Below, piece by piece: positions 10,711 through 23,040 of a stretch of 64,000 bases of DNA. The notes under the pieces are model-generated. The model saw nothing but the letters and a program-made list of their open reading frames with translations, was not told the DNA's origin and made no database searches. The position numbers and the translations under genes were made by a program. Position 1 is the stretch's first letter. Each line of letters begins with the position of its first letter. Where the stretch lies: NCBI GenBank assembly GCA_963969345.1, contig OZ017769.1, positions 5,521,725 through 5,585,724 of the forward strand, written 5' to 3'. Origin of the DNA: Turbatrix aceti (Eukaryota > Nematoda > Chromadorea > Rhabditida > Panagrolaimidae).

Positions 10711-13685
10711 ATGACTCCGGTACTTGCAGGTGACTTGGCCAGGTTTCGTCGACGTATCAAGACTTGCTGGTGCGCTGTCATGTCGACCGTTTCTACCGAG
10801 GTTTGTACCTTTTTGATCCCGAAATTGTACCGCAAACAAATTCAAAACGTTATTTTTTCTATTGATTTGGCGGATTTTATAACGAATTTTTCAAAAATTT
10901 TTTTTCCTTTATTACATGTCAGATTTCGAAAAAAACAAAATTATTCACATCTGTGCAAATAAAAAATCCTTTCTTTCCCACGCTTTTTAACGTTCACTCA
11001 TTCGTGTTTAGAGCACGAAACACGTGCAGGACCTGATCAACCAGGCGAACCGTCTGAGTCAGGTCAACACCAATCCCGTGCCTATCCGATCTCGAGCAAC
11101 CACGGACGCTCGTAAGAACAGGATACTCTGCAAGGCACGCTTCTCGTACTCCGCGGAGCAGCGCGACGAGCTCACCTTCAACGTGGACGACGAGATCGAG
11201 GCGTTGGAAACGATTGAAGACGGCTGGATGAGGGGGAAACACCTGGCCACCGACAAAGTCGGTCTCTTCCCCACCAATTACTGTGCCTTCAGCGTCGATA
11301 ATCCCGAGAAGCTGCTGGATGACCGGAAAGCTGTCGTCGCCGCTCTGACAGCAGCCAGGGAGTCAGCACCGCTTCTGGCGCATAAACCGTCTCAGTCGAC
11401 CGGTGAGTCATTGGATTCGACGAGTCTGACGATCGGGGATGTGGTGAACACTGGATTTTTTGTTTATGAACAAATATGAACGTTTCGCAAATTTTGTTCA
11501 CGAAAACCATCGAACATGAACAATTTTTTGCACGTTCGCGAACGAACAGGAAAAAAATGTCGAACATTTTTTTTTTACTATTTGGGCCATATTTTGTTTT
11601 TTTTTGGCAGAATACGTAATCTGCTTTTTACAAATGTTTTTCTACATTTTTTTTCTAAAAAAAGCTAATCGATTTTTTTTGTTTTTTTTATCAAATAAAA
11701 ACGGTTTTGTTTTTATTTCTCAAAATATACCCAAAATTTTTGGCCTATTTTGTTCGTTTTCTTTGTTCGAAAATTTTTGAAATGTTCTTGAACGAACGCG
11801 AAAAAACGTACTTCATAAAAAGTTTGTTCATGAACGAACGTAAACAAAAATTTTCGAATTTATTCGCGAACGAACACAAAAATTGGCGATGCCTTTTGAT
11901 TTTCGAATTTCCAGAGCGGGCCAAGGTACTCTACCCCTACGACCCCTGCGAAGTCGACGAACTGAGTCTCCGGGAAGGCGACATTGTTACAATCATCTCG
12001 ACCCGGTCCAACGATGAAGGCTGGTACGAAGGCGAGATCCACGGCAAGCGCGGTGTTTTCCCGTCCAATTTTGTCGAACTCCTTCCCCCTGAAAAGCCGG
12101 CTGCGGTCTCGCCTTCTCTATCCACCATATCCACGAAGCTCTCCAAGCCCCGGGGGTCTTCGCCGCCTGCGTCAACAACCACGACCACCACCCCAGCTTC
12201 GGCCCCCGTGCTACCCGCAGCAGCGACCGCAGCGGTCGTGCCCCCTCCAACCCCACCGACGAAGCCGAAGGCGAGCCTTCCTTTCCTAAGGGCCACCAAG
12301 GAGGCCACTTCCCTCGACCACAACGAACCCACCTCCGCGGCCTCCACAACGGCCCCAGCGCCGGCACCCGTCACGACGGCACCCGGGTCGAGGATCAAGG
12401 AAATGCAGAAGAAAATCTTTGCCGATAGGAATCCACCAAAACCGGGCGATAAGATCGGTCTGGGACTGAACAGACCCAAGACTACGATTTTGGACAACGT
12501 GACCATCGACGACGGCGAGTCGAAGCCGGCCTCCGACACCAGCGAGCGCCTCGTCCATCTCAATCGCGATAGACCGAGACAGAACAAACGCCCACCAAGC
12601 ATGTTTCCTCCCACCACGGTAAGTCACCTGTTCCTCCTGCTGCGGATTTTTTTTTGATCAAAAAAGCTGGCAGCTTGGAAGAAAGGCGATTTTTTTGTCT
12701 GGGTACGCCTCTTTTTGTCTTGATTTTTTTTGTTGGCGTAATAGTTCATCTTTGTAGTCGCTTGTATTTATTTTCAAAAAAAAATTGCGCGTTTCTTTAC
12801 CATTGTGAGTCAGCGCTTCGGTGTTTTTTCTGATTCACCAGGATGTCTGTTTTACGAGTGACTTTTATTATGTATTTTCCTGATTTCAGACCAGTTCATC
12901 CACGGAGCTGCCGTCGGAGCCAAGCACGACGCCAGCCGCTGTCCTGACGACCGGCAGCACCCGATTTCCCGTGAAAGACTCTCCACCGGTCGGAGTGCAG
13001 AAGCCGGCCCTCATCCCACCTGTTGCCTCGAAGATCGCTAGCAACGCAGCCGAAGGCGTCAAGGAGCACTCGAGGACGACGTTCAAGGCTTCCAGCCACG
13101 AGGCCACTATTGGTAAGCGGATTGATCAGGCAGGGAGGGGTAAACGCTTGATTTTTTGTTCTTGAACGAACGTATCGAAAATTTTCGAAAAAAATGAGCG
13201 TTTTGAAAAGTTTGTTGGGTTGAGCGACTTTTTTGTCGTTTTTTTTACGATAACAGCGTTTTTGAGTTCATTTCTTTAAATATGCCCAAAATAGGTGCTC
13301 TATTTTGTTCGTTTTATCTGTTAGAAAAATTTAGATATGTTCGTGAACATACGTGAAATATAAATTTTGACTATGTTGGCTTTTTATGATTTTATTATCT
13401 GAAAATTCTCATTTTTCAGTGCCTAACAAAACAACGACGGCATTCACACCCCAGCCAGCCACGACGCCCGCCGTGGCGTCGTCTGCATCGACTTCCAAGC
13501 CTCCCCTCGGCGAGTGGGTATCGCGAACGGAGTTTTTGGCAGTAACGAAGCAACTCGGTGACCTCGAATCCCGCTACGACGAGCTCAAGGGCAAGTACGA
13601 CGCTGTGGTGGCCCAGGTAGGCACGCTGAGCGACCAAGTCTCCTCCCTGCAGGCGTCCATCCCCCCATCGACGTCCAAGTTCTAA
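10711..13685 (+). CDS. CD2AP/CIN85-like SH3 adaptor protein (5 exons, 557 aa)
   Basis: Exons 10711-10800, 11012-11402, 11915-12618, 12890-13112 and 13420-13685. Such adaptors link receptors, Cbl ligases and actin regulators in endocytosis. SH3-1 is at about 68-124 (ARFSYSAEQRDELTF, GWMRG, VGLFPTNY) and SH3-2 at about 161-217 (KVLYPYDPCEVDELSL, EGWYEGEIHGKRGVFPSNFV). These are the ALYDY-like, Trp and GxFPxNF signatures of the family. A long Ser/Thr/Pro/Ala-rich linker follows (218-500), and the end (EFLAVTKQLGDLESRYDELK ...) is a coiled coil, as in CIN85. Vertebrate members have three SH3 domains and this gene shows two. The start is uncertain: an in-frame ATG at 10780 would give 534 aa. A CCAG acceptor ends at 10701. 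Confidence 0.82.
11455..11895 (+). repeat. Dispersed repeat family B, copy in SH3-adaptor intron 2
   Basis: Fills most of the 512-nt intron 11403-11914. Both ends contain clusters of GTTCGCGAACGAAC-like inverted words. The centre matches the inverted copy at 9060-9420. Non-coding, with no target duplication found. Confidence 0.6.
13155..13375 (+). repeat. Partial repeat family B in SH3-adaptor intron 4
   Basis: Shares 'cttgaacgaacgt', 'aaatatgcccaaaat', 'ctattttgttcgtttt' and 'tgttcgtgaac' with the copy at 11455-11895, in the same orientation. The left half is missing or diverged. Confidence 0.5.
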
Positions 13686-14456
13686 CGCTGCGCGTCCCTC
13701 GCCGCTGCCTGCCTGCCTCCATTCGTCCGGCGCTCGCGGGCCGTAGATATCCAATAGCTTTACGTAAATCGCGTTCTAAATATTCTCCATCATCACCCGC
13801 CGTCACCGTACGACATCATCATCACCTGATTCGATTGATCGTCTCCCGTCACAACTCACAGGGTCATAAACAGCCGTCCGTCGCCCCCCGTCGTCCTGTA
13901 CTTGTACATCATCCGCGTAACTCCCCGTCAATGCTTCCACCCTCTCTTTTTTTTTGAACAAGAAGGAGAATGTGTATTACGTCCGTCTGCCGCTGCCCCG
14001 CTTGAATCGTGCTGCTTCTGTCGAATGCCCTCCTTCAACAGGCCTTTCTCTCTTCTGCCTTCCTCTCCCCTTTCGACGACATCCGTCACCAAACATCACG
14101 TTTACAATTAATTGTAACTCTATATTGCGGTATATTTATTTTGTCATCGCTTCCGCTGACTGATTTGAAGTAAAGCGAAGTAAAAAAATCTGATCTGGCG
14201 GGGACAAAGCAGTTTTTGAGAGAAAAAATGAAGAAAAAGGATCGTAAAATCGTTACGATAGAGCGGTATCGTAATTGATCACTTTTGCACGCACCGGGTT
14301 CTCCCGCAGCGAAACGCGTGCGCTTCAAGCGGGGCGATTTGAATTGGAAAAAAAATCATCACTGTTTTGGTTCTCAAAAACATTCGATGTCCACTTATTA
14401 GTTCTTCCGTGTTTTTACGCTGTATTTGACAACTCATTCATGATTGCGAGCACACG
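13686..14456. other. 3' UTR of the SH3 adaptor and promoter of TONSL
   Basis: About 770 bp. The first part is pyrimidine-rich (CCGTC and CATCATCA runs). No canonical AATAAA was found. An ATG at 14440, out of frame with TONSL, lies 17 nt before the chosen TONSL start. No other feature is supported. Confidence 0.35.
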
Positions 14457-17400
14457 ATGGCCAAGCAGAAACGGCGATCAACAGCTGGAGCGACGACTGG
14501 TGTGCGTATTAAAAGTGAGTTTGATCTTTTTCGTGATTTCAATCATTCTTGCGCACAGGTTCGGAGCCAGCAGCTGCCCTCGATGAAGCCACGACGAAGG
14601 GCTCAGAGTACTTTGCCGAAGGAAACTTTGCCAAGGCCAAGGCTTACTTCCAGGCGGCTTTGGAGTGGGCTGCGAAGCTCCCGAGCGACCGGGGATCTCC
14701 CAGCAGCGTCAACGACGAATTCCTCGCTCTCCGCAGCCTCGCCGAGATCGCCGCCAAGGAGAGACATCGAGCAGACGTCGTTTCAGCGGTCGGAAGGATG
14801 ATTCCGTTTGCCAGGGCCACGGACAACCCTTCTATCTTGCAGCTGGCGTACCACGTGGCCGCGCAGTGCTACCTCGACGTCTTTGACGCCGACGCGGCAT
14901 CTGACGACGACGAGGCCAAGAAAATGCTGCTTCAAGCTGAGAAGTACGCTAATCGATCGGTGCAGTATATCACAAAGTTCAAAAAAGACATAGACAGGAT
15001 CGTAACCGCCGCGCGAACGCAGGACAGCTGCGACGTCCGCTTGCTCAGGATCCAGCAGGTGCTGGGCAACGTCTACCAGGCCATGGGCAAGGTGAAAGAC
15101 GCTGTTACGGTCTACGACAAGATCCTTGCCAATTCCATGTTTGTTTACTGCTCGAGTAGGATTTTTGATCAGTTTTGGGTTTCAGCGTTAACACAAAAGC
15201 GAACAGTGACCTAAAATTCGCCACGCTTTATTCGAAGCGCGTATGCCTGCCCCTGGGTCCTCGACGGCTGGCTGTTTCGGAGCACGCGCTCAAGACCGCC
15301 AGACAAATTCCATCTGACGATCCCGGCAAGGACCTGAACGTCGCCGAAGCTGAGTACTGCTACGCCGTCGATTCCCTGCTCGGCCCCGATCACGTCGATT
15401 CTGCGCTGGAGCATCTCTGGAACGCGCACAGGGTCTTCCAGAGCCATAATTCTGTCAATGGCGAAGACGCTGTTGCTTTGCTTGTTGCACGTGAGTTTTT
15501 ACCCGGAAACCTGAATTTTTGTTATTCGAATGTTTTTCAGTGTACAAAATCAAGCTGTGGAGGAGAAGAGCAGCCAGACTCCCAGCCAAGGATCCAAAAG
15601 TTGCCAGGATCTACGAAAAATGCGGGGATACGGCTTGCGAGGTCAAGGCCTTTGAACTCGGGCTCTGGTGCTACCGAAAGATGGAACAGTGAGTCTGGGG
15701 ACTTGTCTTTGCTTATTTTACCGCGCTGGAATTTGCAGAATCTGCCCGGATGCTCCAGTGCTGCTCCACAGCGCTCTCATGTCGATTGGAGCCACTTGCG
15801 ATGACCTGGAACGCTTTGACGACTCCGTCAAGGTATACGAGCGTCTCCTGGCGCTTGAGCTCTCCCAGGGCTACGCCGAGAAGCAGCTCGCTTCCACCCG
15901 ACTGAATCTGGCGAGTGCCAAGGCAGGACTGGCGTTTTTGCCTCTCCGGGAAAAGATCGCCGCTTTTGAGTCTGCCAAACCGGCTGCAAAGGACTCGGTG
16001 CAGTATGTTAGTCGATTTTATTTGTTTATCGTACCATAGTACGGTATTTTGCGTTCCAGGAATCCTGGCTGGTGTCCTACACCAATTTTCTGCGTTCCAA
16101 CAGGTTGGCTGATGAACTCCGGGTTTATCAGGCTGAATTGGATGCTTTTGTGCCGATAGACGAACCTTCACAGTCCACGGAAGCTGGCAGCAGTTACACG
16201 GACGAGATCGACGCCCTCACGACGGATGAAACGATGCGCCAAGTCGAGACTCACATGAAAACCGTCGCTGAAAACAGAGAATTCGAGCGAAAACGCGACC
16301 TAAAAACTCCCAACGGTGAAACTGCGCTCCACGAAGCCGCTCGGGCTGGGAACCTCAAACTCGTCCGCCGACTCATGGAAGCCTGTGGCTACAGTGCCGT
16401 CCTTGACAAACGCGACAACGGTGGCTGGACCGCTCTGAGCGAGGCTGTCGTACACCAGAGGGCCTCTGTCGTCGCCTACCTCATTGCCCAGGGCGCAGAC
16501 GTCAATACCAAGTCCGTAGAGGCGAGTCTCGGTGAGGACGATACGGAATGCTCGTCGGGTGGTCAGACATGTCTCATGGAGGCCTGCAGCAACGGCAACG
16601 TCGCGATAATCAGGGCTCTGCTCTCGGCAAAGGCCAAGGTCATCGTCGAGAACATGAGCGGACGCACTGCCGCCGACTACCTTGATGATTACCTGGAGCG
16701 GAATCCGGATATCGATTCTGACAAGAAAGCTGAGCTGGTCAAGTTGCTGCAGGGGTTTAGAAAAGTTGAGGCTGATGGTAGGTTTTTTCTCTGTTTTTTT
16801 TTCGTATTTACAGTGTTTCACCGACTCCGGCTCCGGAATCGACTCAAAATCGAGAAAGTCGACTTTTTTTTTAAAGATTCGACTCCGAAAAATCTCGACT
16901 TTTTTGAAAAAAATGTACCTTTTTTTGGGAAAAATTCACTATTTTTATTAATTTTGGGTATTTTTCGTTCAAAATACATAAATTCTAAAAATTGCATACG
17001 TTTTTTGGTGTTTTTTTGTGTATTTTCTATAAAAAATATTTTTTTTTAATCGGTCACATTTTGGTCCAAAACTGTCGAAAATCGATTTTCCTCCAAGTTG
17101 AAACACTACATCCTTATTCCCGATTTTCAGCTGGCAAAGGCGACCGAATCAAGCCTCCCGAAGTACTTCTCCAACCCCCACCACCCCCTCCCTCTCGTCG
17201 ACCAGCTGACCCCGCGCCAAAGGTAACCGAGGAACAACGCAACCTCCTCGACTACCGAAAAGTGATCGACTGCCTCGGCTCTCGCCCCAGAGCCGGTGAC
17301 GTCGCCCACCGACGAATCATCGATGACAGTCCTCCGGACGACGCCGACGGTCTCGACGACCCTAATTTCGTGGAGAACGATTTTGTCTCCGACGACGACG

Positions 17401-19310
17401 ACGATGACCTGGAGAACTTTCCACTTTCGAGGCAAACGGCAAGGACTCCTAGTCCCCTGCCAGAGGCCATCGAGGTGAGACCACGCGGACCGAGCAAGCG
17501 ACCGACGCAGAAGCAAAGACGGTCGCCCGATATCATCGAAGTCGACCTCCAGGGCAACGTTGGCAGCGACGATGACGACGTGGAAGTTGTCGCGACGAGA
17601 CCTGCCCCCAGGCGAAGTTCAACGAAGCGACCCGCGAGACAGTCGACGTTGGACGATTTTTCTCAGCCGGCGAAGAAGCGGTCTACTTTATCTGAGACGT
17701 CTTCCAGTCGGGGATCGCTGGGCAACGGCAACCGACAGGGCTCTTCCCGGTCGTCTGTTTCGTCAAAGACCAATTCGTCGTCTGATATTCTCAATGTGGA
17801 TCTTACACTGGTCGACGGTCTTACTAGGCTTCTGATCCGGATGCTGGAGCAGGAATCGCTTGTCAGGTTCGTTTTTTTCATTGATAGCGGTCATCCTGTT
17901 TTTATTTGTTTGCGAACAGATTTTTCTTAAATTCATTTCTTCGCGAACAAATTTTTAATTTCCGAACAGATAAAACGAACAAAAATTGATGTAAATTTAG
18001 GGTAAAAGTGTCAAAATTTATGTTTTTTGACAAAAAGTAACAATTGACATGCATAAAATTTCCAAAAAAAAAAACGCGAACTACCCAATTTTTTGTTTCT
18101 TTACTCGGAAGAACAAAAATTCGCACAATTAATGAAAAAAATGTTTGTGTTCCATGTTCGTTTACAAACACGGTCAAAAATGTTTGCGTTCGTTGGATTT
18201 ATCGGAAAAATTTTTCAAAACGTTCATATTCGTTTGCGAAGGAAAAAAAAACGGATATTCACCCATTTTGGTTTAAATTCGATATTTTGCAGGAACAGGA
18301 CGACGATCAGGGACGTGTCAAATCTTGCGCGAGCTCAACTCGAAGACGAAGACTTTGAAAAGTTTGTCATCGAACGAAACGGCATCACTCTCAACGAGGA
18401 TCAGAGTCTCGACGCTGTCTTCAAGGAATTTGCCATCAAAAAGGTCAAACTGGACATTGTTGTTTACGAATGGCAGTGCCCGGGGCCGCGGGCTTTGCTC
18501 CAGCGCAGCCCGGATCTCGGTGAGTTTTTGCATGCTTTTGTCTTTTGACTGGCACATTTTTTCTTTCAGCGCTGTTCCCAAAGCTGCTCGCGACCTTAGA
18601 AAAGGCCAACACGACCCAACGCCTGGATTTGTCGACTTTTGACGTCTCCTACCTCTCTGAATCCGAGGCGTTGGCTCTCTGGCGGGCCGTAACACTCTGC
18701 TTTGCTCGGAAACCGCTTCGGGTATTCTCAATCGCGAACTGTCCGCTCTTTGCGCCCAATTCAGTGTCCCGGGACCACCTTCGGGCCCTGGCATCGTGCG
18801 TGAGCTGTCTTCTGGCCTCAGCGGTCGACGTGGATCTGTCACTTGCCGCCGTCCCCGACGACCTGCTGGTTCTGCTCGCCGCCGACACCCCCCGCGCTTC
18901 CACCGAGGCTCTCAACCTGTCTTTCGGCATCTTCAGGTGCTCGACTGTGGCATCCTTCCTCCGTTTGTACACGAAGGAACTGAGGCGACTCAATCTCAGC
19001 GGCGTGATGTGGCTGACGTCCACGGGCAGCATGGACGACGTCGTGGCTGTCATTTCTGGTATTTTTTAGTTTTTTTGGTATTGTAATCGTGTTTTTTTCA
19101 GAAATGAAGAAACTGACTCACCTGGACCTCAGCGGCTGCGAACTTCTTTCAGCGGGTCATGTTTCGCAGATTGAGTCTTCGTGTCGGCAACTGGTCGAAT
19201 TCACCCGGCATCAGACGCCGTCCGAGTCGGAGGCTTCGCGGACGTCCGGCGTTATTTCAGACCCTTATTTCGTTCAGATTATCAGAATGCTCATGGATTC
19301 CCACGCGTAA
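14457..19310 (+). CDS. TONSL: Tonsoku-like protein (TONSL), 10 exons, 1245 aa
   Basis: Exons 14457-14514, 14559-15138, 15186-15490, 15541-15688, 15739-16006, 16060-16777, 17131-17866, 18293-18519, 18570-19058 and 19102-19310. TONSL, with MMS22L, binds newly made histone H3-H4 and loads RAD51 at broken replication forks. Domain order matches the family: helical TPR region (about 20-490; EYFAEGNFAKAKAYFQAALE, LGNVYQAMGKVKDAVTVYDK), three ankyrin repeats (about 537-665; NGETALHEAARAGNLKLVRR, GGWTALSEAVVHQRASVVAY, QTCLMEACSNGNVAIIRALL), an acidic low-complexity linker, a ubiquitin-like segment (about 917-1000) and C-terminal leucine-rich repeats (LNLS, LTHLDLSGCELLS). Exon 5 needs a GTTAGT donor at 16007 to keep frame, because the nearby GTATGT would shift it. 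An upstream out-of-frame ATG is at 14440. Confidence 0.9.
16811..17108 (+). mobile_element. hAT-like non-autonomous element, family D (TONSL intron 6)
   Basis: 298 bp inside the 353-nt intron. It begins CAGTGTTTCACCGACTCC and ends ...GTTGAAACACTA, giving terminal inverted repeats matching in about 10 of 12 bases. The flanking 8-mers (16803-16810 and 17109-17116) agree at 5 of 8, consistent with an old 8-bp target duplication. CAGNG ends and 8-bp duplications are the hAT pattern. No transposase. Confidence 0.6.
17895..18280 (+). repeat. Dispersed repeat family A (TONSL intron 7)
   Basis: Fills the 426-nt intron. Collinear with 19375-19740 and 27945-28290: 'gcgaacagat', 'ataaaacgaacaaaaatt', 'gtcaaaatttatg', 'attaatgaaaaaaatg' and 'cacggtcaaaaatg'. 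It ends in GTTCGTTTGCGAA-like motifs similar to those edging family B. Confidence 0.65.
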
Positions 19311-19344
19311 CACTTTGTTCCTTCAAGTTTTGTGTTTTGTAGCG

Positions 19345-19350
19345 AATAAA
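19345..19350 (+). terminator. Polyadenylation signal of TONSL
   Basis: AATAAA 35 nt after the TONSL stop codon, implying a very short 3' UTR. Confidence 0.7.
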
Positions 19351-19374
19351 CCAAATGTTTTCACCTGAAGTTCA

Positions 19375-19740
19375 AATCAGGGAAATTTGTCGCGTTCGCG
19401 AACAAATTTCATTTTTCGTACGGATAAAACGAACAAAAATTAAGGTAAAATTTGCGCAAAAATGTCAAAATTTATGTTATTTGACGAAAAATGACTTCGT
19501 TGCATTTATCAAATTTCTGGGATCCAAAACTATAGAAAATGTGGACTGTAGTTTTGGATGGAAAAATTTTTAGGTTTTTCCACTCGGGAAACAAAATTTT
19601 GCAAAACTAATGAAAAAAAATGCTGTTTGTTCGCGAGTACGGTCCAAAATATTCGCATTCGTTATACTCTTCTTACAAAACAAAAAATTGTTCGTGTTAG
19701 TTCGCGAACAAAAACGACTGTTCGCACATACCTTTCTCAA
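19375..19740 (+). repeat. Dispersed repeat family A between TONSL and hlh-2
   Basis: About 365 bp copy in the convergent intergenic region, in the same orientation as the TONSL intron 7 copy. It contains an inserted or diverged block near 19510-19560. Left and right parts carry GTTCGCGAACAAA words in opposite senses. Confidence 0.65.
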
Positions 19741-19776
19741 TTGCATCTCTCTTCGACAAAAACAATAATTTAAAAA

Positions 19777-19782
19777 TTTATT
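19777..19782 (-). terminator. Polyadenylation signal of hlh-2
   Basis: TTTATT on the plus strand reads AATAAA on the minus strand, about 250 nt after the hlh-2 stop codon at 20033-20035. Confidence 0.6.
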
Positions 19783-20032
19783 TCGCGATGAAACAGAGCA
19801 AGTCAGGAGCAAAACTAAACGCTGCGGGGTGGGGGGCGGCTCCGGGGAGGGGCAATCGGGAGCGGAAAAGGGGTTGGGTTGTTGGGTGGCGGCTGCCGGG
19901 GGAAGGAAGCGGTTGTCGTCTTGCCAGGAGGAGACTCGAAATAACTGTCTGCATTGGATACGTGTGTTCTGCCAGGGAATCAATCAATCAATCAATGAAT
20001 CCTTCGTTGTTGCCATCGACGACGACAACAAA

Positions 20033-22043
20033 TCAGCTCTGTGCCGTGCCGTCGCGACGCCTGATGCCGCACGCCGTGCGCGGGTTGAGGTTCCTCTGTC
20101 GGACCTGTTCTTCGAGTTGGGTGATAACACGCACCGCCTGATGCAGGATGCCGAGCTTGGTCTGGCCCTTTTCCCCGGCGCTGGGCATGTGGGTCGTGCA
20201 CATCTTTCCGAGTTCCTTGAAAGCCGAATTGATGTCTCGCACCCTGATTCGCTCGCGGGTGTTATTGGCGGTGCGTCGCTCGCAGTCTCGGTCGTCGTTG
20301 GAGCCGAGATCGTCGTCGCTGTCTTTGAGGGTCGATCGAGAGCGCCTGGCACGCGCGGCGGCAGCGTTGGCAGCAGCAGCGGCCACGGTCGTGCCGAACT
20401 TGCCCGGAGTGCAGGAAGTCGTCGTTGATGGCATCGACGCGTTGTTGCACATCCGACTGTAGTCCGGAGAGTGCTGGGATGGCACTGTCATCTGGGGTCC
20501 CCCGGGGTACTGGGAGGACAGCGGGGCCGCTCCGGGCACCCCGACATTGTTGTTGGCCGCCAGCTGGAGGCTGTAGAGGTCGGCACCGGTTGTGTGGAAG
20601 GGATCTGAGGGGGGCATGGTCTGAAAAACGCTTTTTGTTCATTTTTTTTGCATTTTTAATGCTTTGAAATTTTGTTTGCGATCAATTTTGGCTCTTAGAT
20701 CACGTTTCGAAACCCAGCCAGTTCCCTGTCCTGCTCAGAGTCGCCTAGGGACGGCAGATGGTCGCCCTGCCGTGACCGACGCTGACAAGCAACCAAACCG
20801 CGACCTCCACCGTCGAAATGAGTCAGATGACTCCAAAGTGGTGGGTAACTCCCATCCCATCTTTGGAATGGGTGACTTTTGATTCCCCTCTCCTCTCCTC
20901 TGCGCGGGAAGCAGTCAAAGCGGTGGTACGCGCACCAATCTTGAGGCAGCAGCAACAACAGCAGCTACACGCAATCAATTCAATTCACCCCGCTTGCCGC
21001 GCGCATATGCATATATGCCATAAAGACGCGCTCCTTCGAAATGACACCAAAAACGACCGCTTCGCTTCAAGGCCGCCTCTGCGCGATATGCGACGCGTGT
21101 CAGCGACACGATACCCTACGCGCGGCACCCGTCGGGAGGGCAGTTGCAGTTGTTAATCCGAGCGGGAGGTCGCTTTGATCTCGCGCAACCAACGATGCCA
21201 GAACACGCGCCGCCCGCGCCCTGATCATCCGCAATCACGGCGGCGTAGGCACTTGCTTTTTTCATGTTCAGCCGAGTTTTATGCTCTCTTGCGCGATTGA
21301 CTAACTGACTACCAGATCATCGCGTGTCGTCCGCCCGCCCGCCAAAAGTGTATTAAAGATAGATGCGGAGCATCCGTCAAAGCCCTGCGCTAAAACCTAA
21401 TTCGCTTCCCTCCCCAAAAGCTAGAATCGCCCCGAAAATAAAAAATACTCACCGTAAAAGTATAAAAGTTCTTATTGTCACCAACGGTGTTGCACATGTA
21501 CTGCGCAGCTGCGGGATCAAGCATGGAACCGTTCTTGTCGTCCTGGAGGTAGTAGGGCCACGAGGGAGCCGTCGCCTGGCCGTACATGGCAGCGGCAGCC
21601 GCCTGTTGTTGCTGCTGCGCAGGATCGGTATTCTCGTAGGGCGCTTCGAGCTTGCTCAGCTCAACGACGCCCGGGGGCGGCAGGCTCGCAGCTGCAGCCG
21701 CCGCCGCTGCTGCCACGTAGTCATCCGTGGGCGCGTATCCCGTGACCGCAGATCCAAGTCCATGGTAGCCGGACCAATAACCGGCGGCAGCGGTCGCAGC
21801 TGCGGTTGCTGGGTCAAAGACAGGACCGGAAGGCTGCGCGAAGGCTGCCGTCGTTGATGGCATGTTGTACGAATACGTCTGTTGCGGCATCGTCGATGGC
21901 GGAGAAGAAAGATCGGGAATCGGCGTCGGCACCGGCACCGGTGGCACTGGCACTGATACTTGGACCGAGCCGGTGGCAGTCGAGGTGGGGAGCGCCGTGC
22001 CGGGCGTCGTTGTGGTGGGCGGCACACCGTTTCCGGACATCAT
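20033..22043 (-). CDS. hlh-2: Class I bHLH transcription factor, E protein (HLH-2/Daughterless), 2 exons, 392 aa
   Basis: Exon 1 is 22043-21453 and exon 2 is 20620-20033; the 832-nt intron (donor GTGAGT, acceptor TTTTTCAG) is phase 0. E proteins dimerise with tissue-specific bHLH factors and bind E-boxes. Residues about 311-372 are the b[23 protein letters not shown] for the basic region and helix 1, then [20 protein letters not shown]. The E-protein-specific tail [12 protein letters not shown] follows it directly. The N-terminus is low complexity (poly-Ala, poly-Gln, Pro/Thr). The start MMSGNG was chosen because a TTTTTTTTCAG acceptor lies at 22092-22102, only 48 nt upstream, and the resulting 392 aa is close to the C. 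elegans length as I recall it (about 399). Residues read through from the acceptor (KLVLPQQT...) could be coding if an upstream exon exists. Confidence 0.9.
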
Positions 22044-22589
22044 ACACGGACTAGTGAAGGAAATCTCGGTTTGTTGAGGAAGGACAAGCTTCTGAAAAAA
22101 AAACTGAATTTTGAACTCGATCATAAATATTTAGAAAAAAAACCCGAAGTGCGCCATCGCGGGTCATTCTGGCATCGGGTGGTACGACAGTGAGTCACCC
22201 CCCACGTTCATTCTCGAAAAAGAAATAACGATCACGACGGGACTCCCCGGCAGGGCAATTTCAATCGGTAAAAGGCACAGAGAGTCGTAAACGGCCCCCT
22301 ATCGGTGCTTCAAGTCGTCAAACGACCGTGTTTGATCGTCATCGCTTCCTCACCGAGTCTGTCTGTTTTGGAAGTGTTTATGCTTGTGCAAAAAATGACA
22401 CGGCCTCGGGCGGAGGAGGAGGAGGGGCTTGCGTTGTGCATACATACATTCACGCGTTAGTTACGGTATTGCAATGGGTTTTCAAACACAAACACACGCA
22501 AAAAATACATATTATTATAATAATAACACGGAGAGGCGTCATAATCGAGGGTGAGCCGGGAGTGAGCGATAATGCGAGATCCGTTTGGC

Positions 22590-22610
22590 GATAGGATAGG
22601 ATAGGATAGG
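22590..22610. repeat. ATAGG microsatellite
   Basis: Four perfect copies of ATAGG in tandem, preceded by a G. Confidence 0.8.
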
Positions 22611-22997
22611 GAAGAGCCGGGTTAATCGAGGGGAAGAAAGAAGGCAACTTTGTTTGCTCAGACTCAGTCAACTTTGTTTTCAACGACTAGATCGATGAAC
22701 AAAGCAGGAAGAATCAACGTCGATGGGAATGTGCCATTCATTCATCCATCCATCGCTGGCACACGACAAACGGCACAAACCATATAGCACAAGAAAGGAA
22801 GGAAGGAGAGTATGAGAGAGAGTCGATCCATCCTTTGCGCGACGCACGGCGGGGCGAAGCAACGCGCCAACCCCCTTCTATCCCCTTTTTCGTGCATAGA
22901 GAGCGCGCGCGATGGATGGAACTCGGGTCGTGCCGCGGCACCACGGATAGAAGATCTACGCAGCCAGCCAGCAAGCGCTCAAAATCCATTAGACCAG

Positions 22998-23040
22998 GAA
23001 TATGAATATGAATACGAATATGACTACGACTACGACCACC
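22998..23040. repeat. GAATAT/GACTAC hexamer-like simple repeat
   Basis: Degenerate tandem GAATAT units passing into GACTAC units. It gives an artificial Glu/Tyr/Asp-rich frame that should not be read as a protein. Confidence 0.7.

Noticed and set aside
22044..22091. N-terminal extension of HLH-2 (KLVLPQQT...) read from the acceptor
   Set aside because: In frame and open, but it follows a strong acceptor directly and no upstream coding exon is recognisable. Treated as 5' UTR.
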